Part shown: piece after piece, positions 8,875-17,945 of the stretch | How positions within the stretch are numbered: the first letter of the stretch is position 1 | How the letters are laid out: every line of letters starts with the position of its first letter | Source of the DNA: Butyrivibrio hungatei | GTDB taxonomy: Bacteria; Bacillota; Clostridia; Lachnospirales; Lachnospiraceae | Assembly: GCF_900101605.1 (NCBI RefSeq) | Contig: NZ_FMUR01000003.1 | Location: forward strand, 201,213 to 265,212 | Reading direction: 5' to 3' | DNA length: 64,000 bases | Notes under the pieces: model-generated | Databases searched by the model: none | Seen by the model: the letters and a program-made list of their open reading frames with translations, nothing else | Told to the model about the DNA's origin: nothing | Translations under genes and position numbers: made by a program

Positions 8875-10065
8875 TCAGTTCTTCTGTGCAAGTCCGTTTG
8901 TGATAGTCTGTAAAAGATCCGGTGTAAGATTGAGCGCTCCGATCTTGTCCGCATTCTCACCAATGTTCATGAATGCCTTAGCCATGAGTGTGCTCGGATC
9001 TGTCTGTGCCATTGCGCAAGCTTCGACGAGAGCCACATTCAGGTTGTTGTATGCATCTACAAGAGCCTTCAATGCATATGCCTGCTGGTCTGCCTTTACT
9101 CTCTCATTTTCTGCTTCAAGAGCGGTGTACTCACTGTTCTTCTTTTCAAGTTCAATCTTTCCGAGCATCTCGTTATTCTCAATTTCAAGCTTACCAAGCA
9201 TTTCCTTGTTCTCAATCTCAAGTTTCTTGGTTGCAGCCATCTCTTTTAACGCAAATTCTTTTTCCTGCTTCTCAGTATTCATATCAAGTTCACTTCTGAG
9301 AGCTCTCATGCGCATTTCCTGTTCTCTTTCTTCGCGTTCCTTCATCATGTCAAGGTCGCAGCGCTGTACATACAGTTTCATTTCCTGCTCTTTTTCTTCC
9401 TTCTCTTTTTCCTTCTCAGCAACCTTGATCTCTGTGTTGATCTCATTTTCCTTGATCGTGCGTTCCTGCTCTATTGCTGCATTGCGGCGCTTATATATCG
9501 CATCATCCTGTTCTTTTAAGATCTGCTCACGGGCTGCTGCCTCAAGAGCCTTTCTTGTCTCTGTCTTTGGATTGATGCCGAGGATATTGATCGCTACGAT
9601 GCTTACTCCAAGCTTTTCTATCGCTTCATCATTTGTAAGCGCATCCTGTATTGTCTGGGCCATCTCATCCGCAAGTCTTATGATCGTCCTTACATCCTTC
9701 CTGCTGACTTCACGGATTACGATTGCTTTAATTATGTTATTTATTCTTTTTTCCAAAAGAGCCATCTGCTCAGCAATTTTCTGCTCGGTAGAAACATTCG
9801 TCTGATATGCGAAATCAAGCATCTTGGAAGCCTTGCTGTAATCAGTGATCATATATGTCGTAACACCCTGAACGCATACGCTCTGGTAATCGCTTGTGAC
9901 CACATCATCAAATGCAAACGCTCCGTCAAATGCGGTTGATGGGGCTACCATGATGCTGGTTGTAAGGTTGTTGTAAAACACCGACAATCCCAAGCCTTCT
10001 TTGATCACCTTTCCGTTCTTGATAACCATTACATAATCGTTTGGTTTGAATTTTCTGAGTTTCAT
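8875..10065 (-). CDS. SPFH/band-7 coiled-coil protein (flotillin-like)
   Basis: 396 residues. An SPFH-like domain covers about 1-190, followed by a long Glu/Lys/Arg coiled coil (about 190-335, with a repeated KLEIEN-EMLGK unit) and a C-terminal globular tail. There is no clear transmembrane helix at the N-terminus (MKLRKFKPNDYVMVIKNGKV), unlike HflK/HflC. It probably forms oligomers or a scaffold, perhaps peripheral to the membrane. It is the first gene after the AGTAG-N7-CTACT promoter, with GGAGGAG before the ATG. Co-transcription with the NAD-kinase-like and methyltransferase genes is inferred from gaps of 39 and 8 bases. Confidence 0.8.
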   Translation of the reverse strand: MKLRKFKPNDYVMVIKNGKVIKEGLGLSVFYNNLTTSIMVAPSTAFDGAFAFDDVVTSDYQSVCVQGVTTYMITDYSKASKMLDFAYQTNVSTEQKIAEQMALLEKRINNIIKAIVIREVSRKDVRTIIRLADEMAQTIQDALTNDEAIEKLGVSIVAINILGINPKTETRKALEAAAREQILKEQDDAIYKRRNAAIEQERTIKENEINTEIKVAEKEKEKEEKEQEMKLYVQRCDLDMMKEREEREQEMRMRALRSELDMNTEKQEKEFALKEMAATKKLEIENKEMLGKLEIENNEMLGKIELEKKNSEYTALEAENERVKADQQAYALKALVDAYNNLNVALVEACAMAQTDPSTLMAKAFMNIGENADKIGALNLTPDLLQTITNGLAQKN

Positions 10066-10117
10066 AATACTTCTCCTCCTTGCTTTAGGGATTTGTGTTT
10101 GTTGCGCTTTTTAAATT

Positions 10118-10178
10118 AGTAGTTATTTGCTACTTTTATCTTTAAACATATATTAGTAGCATTTTACTACTTTGTCAA
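10118..10178 (-). promoter_or_regulatory. Promoter with two operator copies (AGTAG-N7-CTACT)
   Basis: Minus-strand promoter: TTGACA at 10173-10178, a 17-base spacer, TAATAT at 10150-10155. A 17-bp dyad AGTAG-N7-CTACT (10155-10171) fills the spacer and touches the -10 box. A second copy with the same arms and spacing lies at 10118-10134, downstream of the start, with centres 37 bases apart. The layout is that of a repressor-controlled promoter. The adjacent Nudix/NrtR-like regulator is the obvious candidate binder. Confidence 0.8.
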
Positions 10179-10191
10179 CATAAAAAATAAA

Positions 10192-10230
10192 AAGTATGAA
10201 ACCGCCGTTATATTCGACAATTTCATACTT
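10192..10230 (-). terminator. Terminator of the Nudix/NrtR-like gene
   Basis: Perfect 10-bp arms AAGTATGAAA / TTTCATACTT, followed on the minus strand by TTTATTTTTT. It separates the regulator from the SPFH promoter just downstream. Confidence 0.8.
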
Positions 10231-10253
10231 CTTTCCACTTTCTTGCCAATAGC

Positions 10254-11105
10254 TTACCCTATGTACCTGTACTCAGCAGACATTTTGTTGCTGCAAACAG
10301 ACTTCATCTTCGCGCCTGTAGCTTCGACCTTGGGAGCGATCATAGCGCGGAAGTTTGTCTTGTAAAGTTTCTTACCGAGCACAAGTTCATAGAGTGCCTG
10401 AAGATCCGGCAACGTAAACTTCTCTCCTATCATATTGAAAGAAAGATCTGTATGCTCAAATTCTGCTTTGAGTTTGAGAATCGATTCTATGATTATCTCA
10501 ATATGGTCAAAAGCAAGTTCTTCCTTGCTTGCTGGCTTGGAAACCCAGTTTTCATAATATATCCTGCCGTTCTTAAAGCGCTTGTTTTCGATGGAATACC
10601 TGATCTCGACGTTCCTCTCGGCATTGATAAAGCTTATACTCTCCGCGTCGATTACAAGATCAAACCACGCTGCGTCCTGTACGCCGCCGTCGCTGTCATA
10701 ATCGCCGGCGCAAGTTACTCCGTGCAGCACATCATCGCTTGTATCGGAAACCAGAGCAAGATATGCGATAGTCATAACCCATGTTCTCGGATCCCTTGCC
10801 GGATTGGTGAATGTATAGATCTGATCAAGGTACACGCCTTCAAGCCCCGTCTCCTGTGAAAGCTTTCTCTCTGCTGCCTGATACGCGGTTTCGTCTTTGC
10901 GAACAAAACCTCCCGGCAGAGCCCACTGCTCCAGATACGGATGCTCATCTCTTTTCACCAGGAGAATCTTAAGTGTCCTTAAATCTGCACTTGTTCCAAG
11001 CACCAAAATATCCGCAGTCACCGACGGTCTCTCATAATCTCCCGCCTTATAATCCTTAAGGAACTCCTTTTCAGTTAATCCATTCTTGTCTTTCTTCTGT
11101 GTCAT
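10254..11105 (-). CDS. NrtR-like Nudix regulator with degenerate Nudix box
   Basis: 283 residues: a Nudix domain (about 30-160) followed by a winged-helix-like C-terminal domain (FTLPDLQALYELVLG, then KLYKTNFR), the architecture of NrtR, an ADP-ribose-sensing repressor of NAD metabolism genes. The Nudix box (66-88) keeps Gly66, Glu72, Arg80 and Glu85. Where the consensus is REUxEE it reads RKLSQE, so two metal-binding Glu positions are Lys81 and Gln84. Loss of hydrolysis with retained ligand binding is known for NrtR proteins, which fits a sensor role. It stands directly upstream of the operon it probably controls. GGGAG precedes the ATG. Confidence 0.82.
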   Translation of the reverse strand: MTQKKDKNGLTEKEFLKDYKAGDYERPSVTADILVLGTSADLRTLKILLVKRDEHPYLEQWALPGGFVRKDETAYQAAERKLSQETGLEGVYLDQIYTFTNPARDPRTWVMTIAYLALVSDTSDDVLHGVTCAGDYDSDGGVQDAAWFDLVIDAESISFINAERNVEIRYSIENKRFKNGRIYYENWVSKPASKEELAFDHIEIIIESILKLKAEFEHTDLSFNMIGEKFTLPDLQALYELVLGKKLYKTNFRAMIAPKVEATGAKMKSVCSNKMSAEYRYIG

Positions 11106-11305
11106 GTGCGCTCCCTTGCACGTATATTCTTAAATATCTTGATACGAATTGCTGTTATTTCTCAGAAAACCTCATGGTTTTGCAAACAACTATATTTTAT
11201 CACCTGTCATGCTCTCAATAAACAGCAAGATCAAGCATATCTTTTCATATCTGCGCCCGCATGCTAAAATGTGGTGTTGCAAAATGTAATTTTCGGAGAA
11301 AAAAC

Positions 11306-13267
11306 ATGATCTTATCTATACATAATATAAATAAAAGTTTTGACGGAAAAGACATCTTAAGAGATGCTTCTTTTCACATTGAAAATAATGAAAAAGCCGC
11401 CATTGTCGGAATTAACGGTGCAGGAAAGACAACGCTTCTTAAGATAATAATTGGGCAGCTTGCGGCAGACAGCGGTGATGTGACTTTTTCAAAAGACGTG
11501 ACATGGGGATATCTTGCGCAGAACCAGAACGTTCAGACCGAGAATACCATATTTGAAGAACTCATGGAGGTCAAAAAACACGTCATCGAGCTCGAGGAAA
11601 ACCTTCGAGCCGCCGAGGAAGAAATGAAGCACGTTACAGGCGACGAACTGACACGCCTCATGGACAGATACACTTTCATGAACGAGCAGTTCCAGAGAAT
11701 GTCGGGCTATTCATGGCAAAGCGAAGTTACAGGCGTTGCAAGAGGACTCGGATTTTCAGAAGATGAACTTGATAAGAAGATTTCTACCCTCTCGGGCGGA
11801 CAAAAGACAAGAGTCGCTCTGGGTAAGCTCCTTCTCAGCTCCCCCGATCTTATCATCCTCGACGAGCCCACGAACCACCTTGATATGAATTCGATCAGAT
11901 GGCTTGAGAACTATCTTCTTAACTACAAGGGCGCTGTACTTATCGTCTCCCACGACAGATACTTCCTTGATAAGATCGTAGGCAAAGTCATAGAAGTCGA
12001 AAACACGCTTGTTTCAAGCTTTGTCGGAAACTACAGCGCTTACTCCGTTAAGAAAGAACAAAAAAGGCTTGCTCAGTGGAGCGCTTACATGAAGCAGCAA
12101 CAAGAGATCAAGCATCAGGAAGAAGTAATCGCCAAATTAAAATCTTTTAACCGCGAGAAATCCATAAAGCGCGCCGAGAGCCGCGAAAAGATGCTGGAAA
12201 AGACGGTTCGCATCGATAAACCCGCAACTATCGACGACAGCATGAAAATCTCACTTAAGCCCTCATGCGAAAGCGGAAAAGATGTACTTGAAGCCGATAA
12301 TCTTTCAAAGTCATTCGGAAGTCAGGAGCTCTTTTCAAATATCAGCTTTGAGATAAAAAAAGGCGAACACGTTGCAATCATCGGCGACAACGGAACGGGT
12401 AAGACCACTCTTCTTAAGATGATCAACGGCCTTGAAAGCATAGACAGCGGCAAGATTACGCTGGGAACCAAGGTTGAGATAGGCTACTACGATCAGGAGC
12501 ACCACGTACTTAACGATAACAAGACTTTGTTTGACGAACTTCAAGATGCATATCCTTCTCTTAACAATACAGAGATCAGGAATACTCTCGCAGCATTTCT
12601 TTTTACCGGCGATGATGTATTTAAGCGTATCGGCGACCTTTCGGGTGGCGAAAAAGGCAGAGTCAGTCTTGCAAAGCTCATGCTTTCCGACGCAAACTTC
12701 CTCATCCTCGACGAGCCTACAAACCACCTTGATATTACAAGTAAGGAAATCCTTGAATCTGCCATTTCAGGCTATGAGGGAACTGTTCTCTATGTAAGCC
12801 ATGACAGATATTTCATAAATAAGACAGCGACCAGAATCCTTGACCTCACACGTAAGAGCATGGTCAATTACATCGGAAACTACGACTATTACATCGAGCA
12901 TGTCGAGGAAAAGATGCAGAATACTTTCGGAACATCTGATACAGGCACAAGCTCAATCGGCGCTCCCGCAGCCTCATCTTCCGCTCCTTCAGCAGCTACG
13001 GCGCAGTCATCGGGAAGTAACGATTACAAAGCTCAAAAAGAAGCCAAGGCAAGAAGGAAAAAGATTGAGGCCGCGCTCAAAAAGTGTGAAGAAGACATCG
13101 CAAAGCTTGAATCAAGAGACAATGAGATCACCGAGCTCATCTCCGATCCCGCTGTCGGATCCGACCTCGCAAAACTCAGAAAGCTCACAGACGAGCAGAC
13201 CGATATACAAGAAAAGCTCTCCGCACTCTATGACGAATGGGAAGAGCTCTCATCTGAGGAAATCTAA
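11306..13267 (+). CDS. ABC-F family ATPase (ribosome-associated type)
   Basis: Soluble twin-ABC protein with no membrane segments. First domain: [36 protein letters not shown]. Second domain: GDNGTGKTTLLK, LSGGEKGRVSLAKL, LDEPTNHLD. A linker of about 80 residues between them is Lys/Glu-rich. The C-terminus has an Ala/Ser-rich spacer and a coiled coil (about 585-650), as in Uup/YdiF/YbiT-type ABC-F proteins, which act in translation or antibiotic protection. The ATG at 11306 follows CGGAGAA; an earlier in-frame ATG lacks a site. Translation quality control is as likely as resistance. Confidence 0.9.
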   Translation: MILSIHNINKSFDGKDILRDASFHIENNEKAAIVGINGAGKTTLLKIIIGQLAADSGDVTFSKDVTWGYLAQNQNVQTENTIFEELMEVKKHVIELEENLRAAEEEMKHVTGDELTRLMDRYTFMNEQFQRMSGYSWQSEVTGVARGLGFSEDELDKKISTLSGGQKTRVALGKLLLSSPDLIILDEPTNHLDMNSIRWLENYLLNYKGAVLIVSHDRYFLDKIVGKVIEVENTLVSSFVGNYSAYSVKKEQKRLAQWSAYMKQQQEIKHQEEVIAKLKSFNREKSIKRAESREKMLEKTVRIDKPATIDDSMKISLKPSCESGKDVLEADNLSKSFGSQELFSNISFEIKKGEHVAIIGDNGTGKTTLLKMINGLESIDSGKITLGTKVEIGYYDQEHHVLNDNKTLFDELQDAYPSLNNTEIRNTLAAFLFTGDDVFKRIGDLSGGEKGRVSLAKLMLSDANFLILDEPTNHLDITSKEILESAISGYEGTVLYVSHDRYFINKTATRILDLTRKSMVNYIGNYDYYIEHVEEKMQNTFGTSDTGTSSIGAPAASSSAPSAATAQSSGSNDYKAQKEAKARRKKIEAALKKCEEDIAKLESRDNEITELISDPAVGSDLAKLRKLTDEQTDIQEKLSALYDEWEELSSEEI

Positions 13268-13283
13268 AAAATAAACATAACAA

Positions 13284-13314
13284 AACTGCTCCAAGGCTAT
13301 GCCAAGGAGCAGTT
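13284..13314. terminator. Bidirectional terminator between convergent genes
   Basis: Stem AACTGCTCC / GGAGCAGTT with T-rich flanks on both sides. It lies between the ABC-F gene (plus) and the glycosyltransferase gene (minus), which converge here. Confidence 0.8.
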
Positions 13315-13330
13315 CTATTTTTAAACACGC

Positions 13331-15130
13331 TCATTCGCCGGAACCATATACCACTGAATATCTTCCAAAATTTTCTACCGTACAATCCGGAACTCCGTCA
13401 ATAGCCTCAAGCTCTGAACCGCTAAGTATAAGTACAGCATCTTTACCGACATAATCTGCATAATCTTCGGGAAGTCCAAATCTGAAATTCCCGAAACTTT
13501 CAGCAACTCTAAATTCATCCGTTTCATCTTTGTATACTACGGTATCTGCAAATTTGACGGGATCGTAGTCGGTATAATAAAGAGCAAGAACAAACGGTGC
13601 GGAAAGGTTCTCATAGGTTGAATAGATCTCTTTTTCATCCCCCGCGATCTCATAGGCACGCTTAGCCGCTTCGCCGTAGCCGGGCATAAATATATTCTCA
13701 GCTCTTTCATTAAATCCTACAAAATAATCTTTTACAAATAATACCGCCGCAAATAATATCACTGCCATCACAGCATAGGCAAAGGTGTTCTTCCTGTCCC
13801 ATATAAAAGAAACTCCCTTTACAAGAAAATATATGAGTGGAAGGAATATCATTACCATCCTGCTTACATCAGATCTGATTCCGATTGCCAGTAGCACACA
13901 TGAGATCAAAAGCGTCACAAACACCGCATCCATAGCAAGTCTCTTATCTTCATCAGTCACGCTTCCAATCTTACTTGTATCTTCCGCACTTTCTTTATTT
14001 GCAGAAGCTATATTTTCAGAAGTCTTATTTACAATATCTTTTTTGCCCAAAAAAACTCCGAGAAAAATTCCAAGAAAAGTTATAGGGAACGTAAATTCAA
14101 ACAACGTCGCATATCCCGGAATAAAATGACACAGCATTTCATCGTTGTCGCCTATTGTAAGTGTAATAAGGAGCTGTCTTATATTTTCATAAAGTGCAGC
14201 GGGAAGCGTTGAATCAAATCTAAGAAATACCTCGCCCGACCTCGACGCCGTGAACTTATTAAACGAAAAGCTGTCCGTCACTATCTCGGGAAGTCCGAGG
14301 TAATTTACCGCATAGAAAACAAGGAGCGGTGCAAAAACAATGACAAACGTTAGCACAGCCATAACAAGCTGCTTTATACTTATAATCTTTTTCCTCAGGC
14401 AATAAATGCTGATAAGAAGCAAATGAACGGGAACCACTATCGTCGCAGAGCCGTAGCTGTACATACATACCGCATATGATGCGGCGCTAAGGCAGTAAAT
14501 ATAGGTCTTTCCGGTCTTTATCCCGAGTATAAAAAGATATACGGAAAGCCCGAGCGTAAACGGCATTATATTACTGTCAAGGCTCCATCTCGAAAGTATG
14601 ATATGCCATGGACATATCGCAAGAAAAGCCGCTCCGAAAAGAGATTTTTTATAAGATAATGTTATTTCTTTTAATATCAGATAAAAAATATAGACCGTCG
14701 CGATGCCAAGAATTGCCGGAAGGAGTCTGAGTTTAACCACACCTGTTCCGAACAATTTGATCGTAAGGACGTTTATATAGATCATAAGCGGGCTTCCGCC
14801 GCCGCATCCCCACGTTATGGGATAAATCGGGTATGGAAATCCGTTTCTGTCAACTCCGTATTTGGCTATCGCAAAGGCATCATAGCCAAGAGAAGCCTCA
14901 TCCTGCTGAAGCCCCGCAGGCACGCTTCCAAGGCCTATAAGGCGCACTGCTGCCGCAATAAGCATTATCACAAGCAAGATCACGCGCGCTGCATTTGCTG
15001 AAATCTCCGCCGCCTTTTTATCCTTATCAAGATCCGCATTCTTACCCTTTTTGTAAATAAGAACGGCTGCTGCGCCTATAAAAGCGCAGGCAGCCGTAGC
15101 TATATAATTGTAATAATCAATTATTCTCAT
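13331..15130 (-). CDS. GT-C-fold membrane glycosyltransferase (PMT/ArnT-like)
   Basis: 599 residues with about ten or more transmembrane segments. The first extracytoplasmic loop has the acidic motif of polyprenyl-phosphate-sugar-dependent GT-C enzymes (GLQQDEASLGYDA, with the DE pair), and the following loop contains GFPYPIYPITWGCGGG. The final 100 residues or so are a soluble domain. It probably transfers a sugar from a lipid carrier to a cell-surface acceptor. The ribosome site before the ATG is weak. It follows the DUF5722-type gene by 30 bases in the same direction, so both may serve the cell envelope or secreted glycans. Acceptor and sugar are unknown. Confidence 0.75.
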   Translation of the reverse strand: MRIIDYYNYIATAACAFIGAAAVLIYKKGKNADLDKDKKAAEISANAARVILLVIMLIAAAVRLIGLGSVPAGLQQDEASLGYDAFAIAKYGVDRNGFPYPIYPITWGCGGGSPLMIYINVLTIKLFGTGVVKLRLLPAILGIATVYIFYLILKEITLSYKKSLFGAAFLAICPWHIILSRWSLDSNIMPFTLGLSVYLFILGIKTGKTYIYCLSAASYAVCMYSYGSATIVVPVHLLLISIYCLRKKIISIKQLVMAVLTFVIVFAPLLVFYAVNYLGLPEIVTDSFSFNKFTASRSGEVFLRFDSTLPAALYENIRQLLITLTIGDNDEMLCHFIPGYATLFEFTFPITFLGIFLGVFLGKKDIVNKTSENIASANKESAEDTSKIGSVTDEDKRLAMDAVFVTLLISCVLLAIGIRSDVSRMVMIFLPLIYFLVKGVSFIWDRKNTFAYAVMAVILFAAVLFVKDYFVGFNERAENIFMPGYGEAAKRAYEIAGDEKEIYSTYENLSAPFVLALYYTDYDPVKFADTVVYKDETDEFRVAESFGNFRFGLPEDYADYVGKDAVLILSGSELEAIDGVPDCTVENFGRYSVVYGSGE

Positions 15131-15160
15131 ATTCGATTTCCCATACCGATCATTTTATGA

Positions 15161-16780
15161 TTATCTTGCAAACATAGCAGCATTCCAGTCAGCGATTCCG
15201 GCATTTGCGGCAGCTCTTTGGATATAAGCTCCGGCATTGGGACTGCTCATCTGCTGATAGAACTCAAAAGCAAGTTTCCTTGATCCGTCCTGACCTGTAA
15301 GACCTACAGAAAGTCCGTCGGCAACCTCAACAGGGTAATCCGTCTGTCTGTTAAAGACGATCATATTTATATATCGGTTCGTCATAGCTCTCTGATATGC
15401 ATAGACAATAGCCGATGCCTGTTCTTCCTGTCCCTGAGTGGATGAATATCCGACTTCGGTAAGAAGAATAGGTCTTACCGCACCCTTGGTGTTACGCATC
15501 GCAGGCTGGCACATATAATCCGTAAGCTGCTCGATGTTCTGCATGGAAAGATAAGGTGTATCGATATCATGTCTTACCATAGCAGCTGCAGCTTCGTTCT
15601 TAGGTGACCAGAACGCCGTCCAAACCATAGGATAATTGTAAGGGTGCTCAGCAAGCGCCCAATCGAAATTACCCTGCGCAACGATGCACGCATTCATCGC
15701 CTCCAAAAGACTTCTTGCCGAGAAATATGAAGGTGTATTCCTATAAGTCCAGTTATGATCAAAGCTTGCGCAAACATGTGCATTTGCATTTTTACTTTTT
15801 ATTGCATTGTAGCACACTCTGAGCTCATCGGCATAGAGCTGTGCATACAACATTTCATCGGAAACATTCGCAATATTCCATTCGTTCTTGGCATTTACTT
15901 CATTTCCTATAACCCAGTTATCAACCTGACCAAATCCGTTCTGGCCGTTATATCTGTATGCAAGATATGTGACTACGGCTTCAAGATTCTCAAGTCCCAC
16001 ATCCTCTGATGTGTTCATCATGTAATAGCGTGAGTGCGCACCTCTTGAATAAGGTGAGATCATGAACTCTTCCCCCGGAACATAAGGGTTCAAAAGAACT
16101 ATCGTAACACCCATTCCCTGCTGTGTACAGGTTCTTACGGCATGGTCGTACTGACTCAAATATGATGAATCATAGTTGTAAGTCTTTCCGTTATATTCAA
16201 AAACAACGCCCCCGTTACCGCCTATGATATCCTCAAGGTTGATATTATACGCAGCCTGCTGAACACCGAGCTGAGTAGCCTCTGTATTTCCGTTACCGAT
16301 CTTCGCTCCGTCAAGGATAAGACCTTTTTTTCCGTTATTTTTTCTCTTCGGAGACGATTGTGCAAGAGCCTCCGGATTGGTTATATAGCGGGTTCCCGAA
16401 ACAGGCACAAACACGCCTCCCGAAAGCACCGCAACCTGAAACTTGTCGTACAACTTACACTTAGTAGTTTTATAATCAAGCGGAAAAGAGAATGTAACCG
16501 CCGAGTTCATAGGAACCGACGCCACAGGTGCTCCCGCAGGTTCGTTCTGATATACTTTCTCTGCGAAAAGATATAACATACCGTTATCGCTCTGAGGCAT
16601 AGCAGAAACAGATGCGGTAACAGTTACCTTCTCTCCGTCATTTGTTATACTTGCCGATGTGATTGCTACAGATCCGTTGCCCTCTGCCCTTGCCTGGAGC
16701 GCAACAAAAGAAAAGACGCTTAGTGCCGTAAATGCAGAAAGCGCAATACGTGTTAGTGCTAAATAGATTTTGTTTGTCAT
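15161..16780 (-). CDS. Secreted DUF5722-type glycosidase-like protein
   Basis: A signal peptide (positive start, hydrophobic core, cleavage after ARA at about 32) is followed by a beta-rich region (about 35-135) and a TIM-barrel-like domain. The barrel shows the clan-A signatures of an acid/base Glu (WVIGNEVNA) and a nucleophile Glu on a later strand (ILLTEVGYS). Overall the protein resembles the DUF5722 family, whose activity is not assigned to my knowledge. Length is 539 residues. The gene is co-directional with the GT-C gene downstream and lies apart from the mannan locus. Substrate unknown. Confidence 0.75.
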   Translation of the reverse strand: MTNKIYLALTRIALSAFTALSVFSFVALQARAEGNGSVAITSASITNDGEKVTVTASVSAMPQSDNGMLYLFAEKVYQNEPAGAPVASVPMNSAVTFSFPLDYKTTKCKLYDKFQVAVLSGGVFVPVSGTRYITNPEALAQSSPKRKNNGKKGLILDGAKIGNGNTEATQLGVQQAAYNINLEDIIGGNGGVVFEYNGKTYNYDSSYLSQYDHAVRTCTQQGMGVTIVLLNPYVPGEEFMISPYSRGAHSRYYMMNTSEDVGLENLEAVVTYLAYRYNGQNGFGQVDNWVIGNEVNAKNEWNIANVSDEMLYAQLYADELRVCYNAIKSKNANAHVCASFDHNWTYRNTPSYFSARSLLEAMNACIVAQGNFDWALAEHPYNYPMVWTAFWSPKNEAAAAMVRHDIDTPYLSMQNIEQLTDYMCQPAMRNTKGAVRPILLTEVGYSSTQGQEEQASAIVYAYQRAMTNRYINMIVFNRQTDYPVEVADGLSVGLTGQDGSRKLAFEFYQQMSSPNAGAYIQRAAANAGIADWNAAMFAR

Positions 16781-16878
16781 CAGTATCCCCTCATAATTAA
16801 TATTTTGATAAACAATAATACTATATTAAGCTAAAACCCTTGCACTTATCAACGTATTTTTACTAAATTTAGTTATTT

Positions 16879-17628
16879 TTAATAGTCCACCTTCATAAGG
16901 CACAATCCAAGCGGAGGTGCTGTAGGCCCTGCCATCTGCCTGTTATGGGACTCAAGTATTTCTTTTACATCACCGGGTGCTATATTACCGTATCCGACTT
17001 CAAGTAACGTCCCCGTAAGAATCCTTACCATGTTCTGTAAAAATCCGTTTCCGTGAAAATAGAATCTGATATAGCTTCCGCTTTCTTCTATCTTGATGGA
17101 ATCAACGCATCTGACCGTGGATTTCTTCATTTTATTATTTCCGCAAAAGCTCTTGAAATCATGTGTTCCCTCAAGAATCTTTGCTGCGCTTTGCATTTTC
17201 TCAATGTCAGGTTTCTTATCAAGTACGGTCACATATTTTCTGTCAAAAACAGGCTTGGATGCCCCATACCAACACGTATATCTGTATGTTTTTCCAAGTG
17301 CATTATATCTTGAATGAAATCTGTCCGAGCATATCTTTACATCATTGATACTGATATCCTCAGGGAGATATTTGTTCATATACTCCTTAATCTCATCTTC
17401 AGTCATATTTGTATCAAGCGCTATATTGGCAGTCATTGCCCTTGCATGAACTCCTGCATCCGTCCTGCCCGCACCTATAAGGTTGAGCGTTCCTTCGGGA
17501 AGATTCACCATCTTGTTAAGAACACTCTCAAGCTTACCCTGTATTGTCATATCTTTGCCGGGTTGCCTCTCCCATCCGTGAAATCTGGTACCGTCATAAC
17601 TAATCAAGAACTTGTAATTTCTGCTCAT
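16879..17628 (-). CDS. truA: tRNA pseudouridine synthase A
   Basis: Forms pseudouridine at positions 38-40 of the tRNA anticodon stem. Signatures: ISYDGTRFHGWERQP near the start, the catalytic Asp in GAGRTDAGVHA, YRYTCWY, and FYFHGNGFLQNMVR in the C-terminal half. The ATG at 17628 was chosen because family homology begins at NYKFLISYDGT; GGAGG is present but 13 bases away. An ATG ten codons upstream (17658) is an alternative. From 17628 the length is 249 residues, usual for TruA. Confidence 0.93.
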   Translation of the reverse strand: MSRNYKFLISYDGTRFHGWERQPGKDMTIQGKLESVLNKMVNLPEGTLNLIGAGRTDAGVHARAMTANIALDTNMTEDEIKEYMNKYLPEDISINDVKICSDRFHSRYNALGKTYRYTCWYGASKPVFDRKYVTVLDKKPDIEKMQSAAKILEGTHDFKSFCGNNKMKKSTVRCVDSIKIEESGSYIRFYFHGNGFLQNMVRILTGTLLEVGYGNIAPGDVKEILESHNRQMAGPTAPPLGLCLMKVDY

Positions 17629-17727
17629 GTAATTCCGCGTGCCTCCTGTCTTTTCCATAAGATTCCCAATTTCGTCCGAAACAGTAATTTCAACGTTTGC
17701 GGTACTTCTGTCCTTCGAAGAATTATA

Positions 17728-17805
17728 TTACAAAGCATACTGCCTGACAAACTCTTCATACGGAGTGCATTTATGCGATTCTTTATTCTTCCGGTGCCAC
17801 CTCAT
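17728..17805 (-). CDS. Possible 25-residue basic small protein
   Basis: ATG at 17805 with GGAG 7 bases upstream, ending at a TAA at 17728-17730. The product is basic at the start (MRWHRKNKESHK) and ends YEEFVRQYAL. I recognise no family, and it could be a chance frame. It lies upstream of truA in the same direction, in an otherwise empty stretch of about 270 bases. Confidence 0.25.
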   Translation of the reverse strand: MRWHRKNKESHKCTPYEEFVRQYAL

Positions 17806-17896
17806 GACTTTTCTCCGCTTTTAGCCCAACACCCCCGCTTTGACAAAGCGTCGCCATAATGATAAACTGTCTGTCGCGGCTAAAGCCGCATATTAT

Positions 17897-17939
17897 GTCA
17901 GTTCGAGACCTTCCTGACAATAAACAAAACTAAAGGAGA
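17897..17939 (+). ncRNA. preQ1-I riboswitch
   Basis: A short stem GTCAG / CTGAC closes a C-containing loop beginning TTCGAGACC. It is followed by the A-rich tail AAACAAAACTAA, which runs into the ribosome site AAAGGAG. This is the compact preQ1 class I arrangement: one hairpin plus an A-rich strand that pairs back to form a pseudoknot. The expression platform overlaps the Shine-Dalgarno sequence, implying control of translation. The downstream gene is a queT-type transporter, the expected target. Confidence 0.8.
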
Positions 17940-17945
17940 ATCAAA

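Noticed and set aside
8900-9805. Plus-strand open frame of 301 codons
   Set aside because: It is a Ser/Phe-rich antisense shadow of the coiled-coil SPFH gene.
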